In this document: positions 13,811 through 17,581 of the stretch, piece by piece | Layout: every line of letters starts with the position of its first letter | How positions within the stretch are numbered: position 1 is the stretch's first letter | NCBI GenBank assembly: GCA_902478725.1 | Contig: CABSMD010000032.1 | Location: forward strand, 1 to 17,581 | From: an uncultured Clostridia bacterium | GTDB lineage: Bacteria; Bacillota; Clostridia; HGM11514 | Direction of reading: 5' to 3' | DNA length: 17,581 nt | Program-made: the position numbers and the translations under genes | Notes under the pieces: generated by a model | The model's database searches: none | What the model was told of the DNA's origin: nothing | Seen by the model: the letters and a program-made list of their open reading frames with translations, nothing else

Positions 13811-15353
13811 GAAACGTGTGCGTGTCTTTCTGCTCAACGGCATCGTCCTGACCATCACCTCCTTTTTGATGAGTGGGATCGGCGTCTGGTTCAGCCTGTA
13901 TCTTACCAATAAAATCGGTGCGGAGATGATGGGGGTTTACCAGCTCATCATGTCGGTTTACTCCTTTGGCGTGACGCTGGCCACCTCCGGCATCAACCTG
14001 GCGGCCACACGGCAGATTGCCGAGGTGCTGGGGAAAAATTCACGCGCGGGGCTGCGGCATATTTTAGTAAAATGCCTGCTCTACAGCCTCTTTTTCGGCA
14101 CGCTTGCGTGTGTCATCCTGCTCTTGTTCGGGGAGCAGATCGGCCTTTTCTGGCTCAAAAACGAGCAGACCATCCTGCCGCTTAAAATCATGGCGGTCAG
14201 CTTTCCCTTTATCGCGATGTCCTCGGTGCTGTCCGGTTATTTCACCGCCGTGCGCCGGGTTTACAAAAACGCTTCGGTTCAAATCCTGGAGCAATTCTTT
14301 AAAATTTTTCTGACCATATGGCTTCTGACGCTTCTCATGCCGCGCGGGCTGGAGTACGCCTGCGTTGCCATCGCACTGTCCGGCACCATATCGGAGGGCA
14401 TCTCTTTCTTAAGCGCCTGGCTGCTTTACCTGTTCGACCGGCGGCGCTATACCGGCGCGCCGGTGCGCGGGACGGGGCGGCAGATGCTTGGAATAGCCCT
14501 GCCGGTCGCGCTGAGCTCGTATCTGCGTTCCGGGTTAATGACGCTGAAAAACCTGTTGGTACCGATCCAGCTGCAAAAGTATGGGATGAGCGCGAAAGAA
14601 GCGGTTTCTGCATTCGGTATCGTCCACGGCATTGTGCTGCCTGTAATTTTGTTCCCCTCCTCCTTTTTGTTTTCATTCACCGGGCTGGTCATTCCCGAGC
14701 TTGCGGAGGCGCATTCCAAAAATGCGCAGATCGAGCGCAATGTCAGAATTCAGTATATCATCAACCGCATGATCCAGGTCACCCTGCTCTTTTCCATTGG
14801 GGTTGCGGGAATCCTGTTTGTTTTTTCAGCGCCTGTCGCCGGCGCGGTCAGCGGGCAGGCCGGGGTTAGCGGCTATATCCGCCTGCTTGCGCCGATCATT
14901 CCGGTGATGTATCTGGACAACACGGTGGATAACATGCTAAAGGGCCTCAACGAGCAGGTCAGCTCGATGCGCTACAATATCATCGACGCTTTCCTGTGCG
15001 TGATCTTTGTCTTTTCCCTGCTGCCGGTCTTTGGACTCAAGGGCTACCTGTTCATCATCTGCTTCAGCGAGGTGTTGAATTTTGCCTTAAGCTTTAACCG
15101 GCTGGTAACGGTATCCGCCTTCCGTCTTGATCTGAAAAACGGCGTCGTAAAACCACTGGTCTGCATTGCCGGTGCATCGCTTTTGGCCGTGTGGCTGCTT
15201 CGCGCACCGTTTGCCACCCAGCTTTCTCCTGCCATGCAAACCACGTTTGTGACGGCGGCGACGCTGTTGCTGTATTGCCTTTTCCTGCGGCTGACGGGCT
15301 GTTTCTCGTCGGAGGACACCGCTTGGCTGAAAAATATTATTTTTAAGCGGTGA
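13809..15353 (+). CDS. spoVB: SpoVB-like polysaccharide/lipid flippase (MOP superfamily)
   Basis: A 514-aa integral membrane protein of the MurJ/SpoVB/Wzx type, with 12-14 hydrophobic segments. In Bacillus SpoVB (518 aa) is needed for spore cortex formation and is thought to flip a peptidoglycan lipid precursor. Seen: an N-terminal GIVLTITSFLMSGIGVWF helix, YLTNKIGAEMMGVYQLIMSV, SGINLAATRQIAE and LPVALSSYLRSGLMTLKNLLVP, all characteristic of this branch. I chose ATG 13809, 6 bases after GGGG; in-frame ATG 13791 lies inside the hairpin and would have almost no leader in a sigma-E transcript. Its promoter and the cwlJ-gerQ pair downstream support a sporulation role. Clostridia often have several paralogues, so the exact orthology is less certain than the family. 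Confidence 0.85.
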   Translation: MKRVRVFLLNGIVLTITSFLMSGIGVWFSLYLTNKIGAEMMGVYQLIMSVYSFGVTLATSGINLAATRQIAEVLGKNSRAGLRHILVKCLLYSLFFGTLACVILLLFGEQIGLFWLKNEQTILPLKIMAVSFPFIAMSSVLSGYFTAVRRVYKNASVQILEQFFKIFLTIWLLTLLMPRGLEYACVAIALSGTISEGISFLSAWLLYLFDRRRYTGAPVRGTGRQMLGIALPVALSSYLRSGLMTLKNLLVPIQLQKYGMSAKEAVSAFGIVHGIVLPVILFPSSFLFSFTGLVIPELAEAHSKNAQIERNVRIQYIINRMIQVTLLFSIGVAGILFVFSAPVAGAVSGQAGVSGYIRLLAPIIPVMYLDNTVDNMLKGLNEQVSSMRYNIIDAFLCVIFVFSLLPVFGLKGYLFIICFSEVLNFALSFNRLVTVSAFRLDLKNGVVKPLVCIAGASLLAVWLLRAPFATQLSPAMQTTFVTAATLLLYCLFLRLTGCFSSEDTAWLKNIIFKR

Positions 15354-15385
15354 CGGCAGAAATATCTTTTGGGTTTAACATTCTG

Positions 15386-15416
15386 TCATAAACAGGGTTT
15401 AGCCTTGCATAGGATA
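15386..15416 (+). promoter_or_regulatory. candidate mother-cell (sigma-E/sigma-K) promoter of cwlJ
   Basis: TCATAAA (15386-15392), 15 bases, then CATAGGAT (15408-15415) retains the ATA and CATA cores of a sigma-E promoter. CATAGGATA (15408-15416) also fits the sigma-K -10 form CATAnnnTA, but no AC is placed correctly for its -35. Predicted start near 15422. Confidence 0.4.
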
Positions 15417-15438
15417 TAGCAATGAAGGAGCGGTGCGT

Positions 15439-15879
15439 ATGGCATTTTCAGACAGGGAACTACTGGCAAGGCTGGTACAATGCGAGGCGGGCGGGGAGGG
15501 GGATGATGGGATGCGGGCGGTAGCCAGCGTCGTCATGAACCGGGTTTACGCCCCCGGCGGGGAATATGCGCGGATCGGGATGGGGAGCATACGGAACATT
15601 ATCTTTCAGCCCGGGCAGTTTACCTGCATCAAAGAGGTGGTAAACGGCCAGTACAACCCGCAGAATATCTACAATATGCGTCCTGAGGCGATCCACTATG
15701 AGATTGCAGACTGGGCCATTGCCGGAAACCGTCTGTATAACCTGGGGCAGGCGCTCTGGTTTTTCAATCCTTATACCGCATCCTGTCCGAACAGTTTTCC
15801 CAGCAACGTAGGTTATTTTGTAGCCCGCGTTAACCAGCACTGTTTTTACAATCCGACCAACGCATATTATCAGACTTGA
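15439..15879 (+). CDS. cwlJ: CwlJ-type spore cortex-lytic hydrolase
   Basis: A 146-aa member of the SleB/CwlJ family, which degrades the modified peptidoglycan of the spore cortex during germination. Seen: LLARLVQCEAGGEG near the N-terminus with the catalytic Glu16, VASVVMNRV, and the C-terminal ALWFFNPY...CPNSFP...FVARVNQHCFYNPT, which closely resembles Bacillus CwlJ (142 aa). There is no signal peptide, as expected for CwlJ, which is made in the mother cell and laid in the coat, unlike exported SleB. GAAGGAG at 15424-15430 lies 8 bases before ATG 15439; GTG 15433 is too close to it. Followed after 19 bases by a gerQ-like gene, its usual operon partner. Confidence 0.9.
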   Translation: MAFSDRELLARLVQCEAGGEGDDGMRAVASVVMNRVYAPGGEYARIGMGSIRNIIFQPGQFTCIKEVVNGQYNPQNIYNMRPEAIHYEIADWAIAGNRLYNLGQALWFFNPYTASCPNSFPSNVGYFVARVNQHCFYNPTNAYYQT

Positions 15880-15898
15880 CCGAAAGGAGTATGTATTT

Positions 15899-16252
15899 AT
15901 GGCAAACGAAACTGGCAACGGAAACCCGAACATGAGACCGGATGAGAGCTTTGAACAGATTGAAAACCCCACCTCGAACGAGGAGGTCTACCGGGGGTCG
16001 CTGGCCGCGATTTTGAATCAAAACCTGGGGGTTTATGTGGAATGCGATTTCCTCATCGGTACCAATAATATAGTTCGAAAGGACGGCGTTCTTTACGCGG
16101 TGGGAAACAACTTTGTCACGCTGTATCAGGAAGCTGATGATCGTTATGTGATGTGCGATCTGTATTCCCTCAAGTTCGTCACTTTCTATCCTACAAACCC
16201 CAATACGGGTACAGGTCCCAGAACCGCACGTATCAGGACCGCGCGTCGGTAG
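15899..16252 (+). CDS. gerQ: GerQ-like spore coat protein
   Basis: A 117-aa protein whose middle (about 33-98) follows the GerQ pattern: EVYRGSLAAILNQNLGVYVECDF, a GVLYAVGNNFVTLYQ strand pair, and a CDLYSLKFVTFYP end. In Bacillus GerQ is a coat protein that holds CwlJ in the spore and is encoded just after it. Here AAAGGAG (15883-15889) gives a start 19 bases after cwlJ, and a terminator follows. It is much shorter than Bacillus GerQ (about 180 aa). It has no Lys in its first 60 or so residues, whereas Bacillus GerQ is crosslinked through N-terminal lysines. The C-terminus is Arg-rich. Sequence similarity alone is modest; the call leans on the position after cwlJ. Confidence 0.75.
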   Translation: MANETGNGNPNMRPDESFEQIENPTSNEEVYRGSLAAILNQNLGVYVECDFLIGTNNIVRKDGVLYAVGNNFVTLYQEADDRYVMCDLYSLKFVTFYPTNPNTGTGPRTARIRTARR

Positions 16253-16273
16253 AGTACCACTGATAGGAAAGGC

Positions 16274-16305
16274 AGAGCCACCGTTTTGCACGGTGGCTCT
16301 TTTTT
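16274..16305. terminator. intrinsic terminator after gerQ
   Basis: AGAGCCACCG (16274-16283) pairs perfectly with CGGTGGCTCT (16291-16300), then TTTTT. It lies between convergent genes and its T-run overlaps the stop codon of the AEC permease gene. Confidence 0.92.
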
Positions 16306-17230
16306 ATCCAATCCAGTTCATAAACCACACCACGGCCGGGATGGTCGCCACCGACAACAGGGTGGCCACCGCCACCGTTTGGGCGGCAAAGCCGGAATCC
16401 TTTTCATACCGTTCGCTGAGCATGATGATCTGGGCCGCCACCGGCATAGCCAATATGACGACAGGCACATACAGAAGCAGTTCCCGCAGGCCAAACGCCC
16501 GCAGGATAAAAAAGGCCGCCACCGGCGCGACCACCAGCCGGATCAGGCTGACAATGTAGATGCGCAAATCCACAAACATCTTTGACAGGTCGCTCCCCGC
16601 CAATACCAATCCGACCAATACCATCGACATAGCGGGCGCGCAGCCGGCGAACATCGCGATAGAATCCTCCAGTACCGACGGCAGGCGGATGGAGAACAAA
16701 AACAGTAGAAATCCCGCTACAACCGCTATGGTGGGCGGGTTCAAAAGCAACTTTGCCAGATTCACACGCTGGTCCTTACGGTTGATCAGGAAGATTGCAA
16801 TCGAGTTGGAAAAGATAAAATAGGGAATATTGTGTACTGAGGCATAAAACACGCCCTCCTGCCCGAACAGCGAGGCAATTACCGGCAGACCCATGAAGGT
16901 AAAGTTTGAGCAGGTGATCGAAAACTCGATCACCGCCTGCACGTCGAAGGTTTTCCCCAGCCGTTTGGAAATGAGAAAGCCTGCCCCCCACAGCACAACC
17001 AGCACACCGCAGGCCACCAACGCCAGCAGACCGCTGTTTAACAACACTTCCAGCGAAAAGTCGAACCGCATCGAATCCAGTACCAGGCAGGGCAGCAGGA
17101 ATACGAAAATAAAGTCGGACAGCATTTTGGTGAACGACCCATCCACAATCCCCCGTTTCCGGATCACAAACCCCGCCACGATCGGGATAAAAAGCAGCAA
17201 TACCTGATGAAATACGACCGTAATGTCCAA
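16304..17230 (-). CDS. AEC (auxin efflux carrier) family permease
   Basis: A 308-aa inner-membrane permease with about 10 hydrophobic segments. Bacterial AEC members carry malate or other small organic acids, or are uncharacterised; the substrate here is unknown. Seen: LLFIPIVAGFVIRKRGIVD at the N-terminus, DFIFVFLLPCLVLDSM, an internal FSITCSNFTFMGLPVIASLFGQEGVFYAS segment with the conserved Asn/Gly-Pro region, NPPTIAVVAGFLLF in the second half, and AMPVAAQIIMLSERYEKD near the end. I place the start at TTG 17230 because GGGGG (17238-17242) lies 7 bases upstream; the frame is open to 17296, but that part includes the proximal promoter. It follows an array of promoter-bearing repeats. Confidence 0.88.
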   Translation of the reverse strand: MDITVVFHQVLLLFIPIVAGFVIRKRGIVDGSFTKMLSDFIFVFLLPCLVLDSMRFDFSLEVLLNSGLLALVACGVLVVLWGAGFLISKRLGKTFDVQAVIEFSITCSNFTFMGLPVIASLFGQEGVFYASVHNIPYFIFSNSIAIFLINRKDQRVNLAKLLLNPPTIAVVAGFLLFLFSIRLPSVLEDSIAMFAGCAPAMSMVLVGLVLAGSDLSKMFVDLRIYIVSLIRLVVAPVAAFFILRAFGLRELLLYVPVVILAMPVAAQIIMLSERYEKDSGFAAQTVAVATLLSVATIPAVVWFMNWIG

Positions 17231-17264
17231 ATCAGATCCCCCACTCAGATAACTTAATTTTTGT

Positions 17265-17270
17265 ATTATA
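17265..17270 (-). promoter_or_regulatory. proximal promoter (P3) of the AEC gene
   Basis: On the minus strand TGATATAAT gives a perfect -10 box (17265-17270) with an extended TG. No good -35 at 17 bases; TTGCTC (17291-17296) lies at 20. The start near 17258 would give a leader of about 28 bases. Confidence 0.55.
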
Positions 17271-17362
17271 TCATAAATTTTAGTATTACTGAGCAACTTC
17301 GCTTTCTCTCATCAATCATTCGCACCGGTAGCCACTTTCCCGTAGAAACCAAAGTTGCTTAC

Positions 17363-17368
17363 ATTATA
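17363..17368 (-). promoter_or_regulatory. middle promoter (P2) in the repeat array
   Basis: Minus-strand TGGTATAAT, an extended -10 box (17363-17368); TTGCTC (17390-17395) is 21 bases away. A transcript from here would carry one complete repeat stem-loop in its leader. Confidence 0.45.
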
Positions 17369-17462
17369 CCAGAAATTTTTACCGCTACTGAGCAACTCCC
17401 TTTTCCTCGAATTAAATTCAAAACCGGCAAATGCTTTTCCTGTTGAAAAGTGAGTTGCTTAC

Positions 17463-17491
17463 ATTATACCAGAAATTTTGTTCGATGCCAA
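17463..17491 (-). promoter_or_regulatory. distal promoter (P1) in the repeat array
   Basis: Minus-strand TTGGCA (17486-17491), 17 bases, then TATAAT (17463-17468) with an extended TG. This is the best complete promoter of the three; its transcript would carry two repeat stem-loops before the AEC gene. Confidence 0.65.
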
Positions 17492-17581
17492 CTTTTTTGT
17501 GAATAGACAGGGGAATGTTACAGGAGTTTTACAAAACGTTTACATAACAATGATAAAAAACGCTACTGCCAAGTTATTCAC

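Larger units (their letters stand above)
17261..17581. repeat. array of 80-100 bp degenerate repeats with paired stems
   Basis: A gene-free stretch runs to the window end. A box resembling TTACATTATACCAGAAATTT, then CGCTACTGAGCAACT, occurs about four times (near 17261, 17359, 17459 and 17540), stepping 98, 100 and 81 bases; the first and last are the most degenerate. Adjacent boxes are joined by inverted arms: AGCAACTT 17292-17299 with AAGTTGCT 17352-17359, and AGCAACTC 17391-17398 with GAGTTGCT 17452-17459. The arms extend inward by another 4-6 pairs after a 1-base mismatch. Each unit bears a minus-strand TATAAT box. The array may continue beyond the window. I do not recognise it as a known family. 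Confidence 0.8.

Noticed and set aside
17287..17460. Integron attC sites, suggested by inverted arms containing CAAC and GTTG
   Set aside because: The arms do not fit the RYYYAAC/GTTRRRY consensus, there are no cassettes between them and no integrase in view.
17261..17581. CRISPR array
   Set aside because: Units are diverged, unequal in length, and lack short identical repeats with unique spacers; there are no cas genes nearby.

Overview
The window comes from an endospore-forming member of the Clostridia. Evidence: spo0A, spoIVB, a spoVB-type flippase gene and a cwlJ-gerQ pair, all with Gram-positive style AGGAGG ribosome binding sites and sigma-A promoters. The host genes are fairly GC-rich (a hand count of bases 901-960 gives 38/60 G+C), which fits an Oscillospiraceae-like lineage; that placement is inference.

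Layout. (1) 177-4550, + strand: murA, a HAD phosphatase with its own strong promoter, spoIVB, then spo0A with its own promoter and a strong terminator. (2) 4551-8320, + strand, visibly AT-rich (bases 5281-5340 count 20/60 G+C): a three-gene operon of a BlaI-type repressor, a BlaR1-type (M56) membrane metalloprotease and a secreted SLH-domain surface protein. Two dyads over the promoter look like the operator. (3) 8322-10252, - strand: an NSS sodium-coupled transporter downstream of a flavin reductase-like protein. (4) 10470-13684, + strand: MoxR ATPase, DUF58 protein and a multi-TM DUF4129-like protein, tightly coupled behind a sigma-A promoter. (5) 13809-16252, + strand: a SpoVB-like lipid flippase with a sigma-E type promoter, then CwlJ cortex hydrolase and a GerQ-like coat protein, closed by a terminator. 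(6) 16304-17230, - strand: an AEC-family permease. Its upstream region (17261 to the window end) is an array of about 80-100 bp degenerate repeats, several carrying a minus-strand TATAAT box and separated by stem-loop segments.

Most striking are three things. First, the sporulation genes spoVB and spoIVB (and, weakly, cwlJ) each have an inverted repeat that hides the ribosome binding site, and its left arm lies upstream of the start point predicted from the sporulation promoter. Read-through mRNA would be folded shut while the stage-specific mRNA would be open. Second, the repeat array before the AEC gene has a compensatory base-pair change and a conserved choice between two pairings. Third, the BlaI/BlaR1-like operon has no penicillin-binding sensor domain, and its third gene is a cell-surface protein rather than a beta-lactamase.

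All calls were made by eye from the sequence and from family knowledge; no search, folding or alignment program was run.
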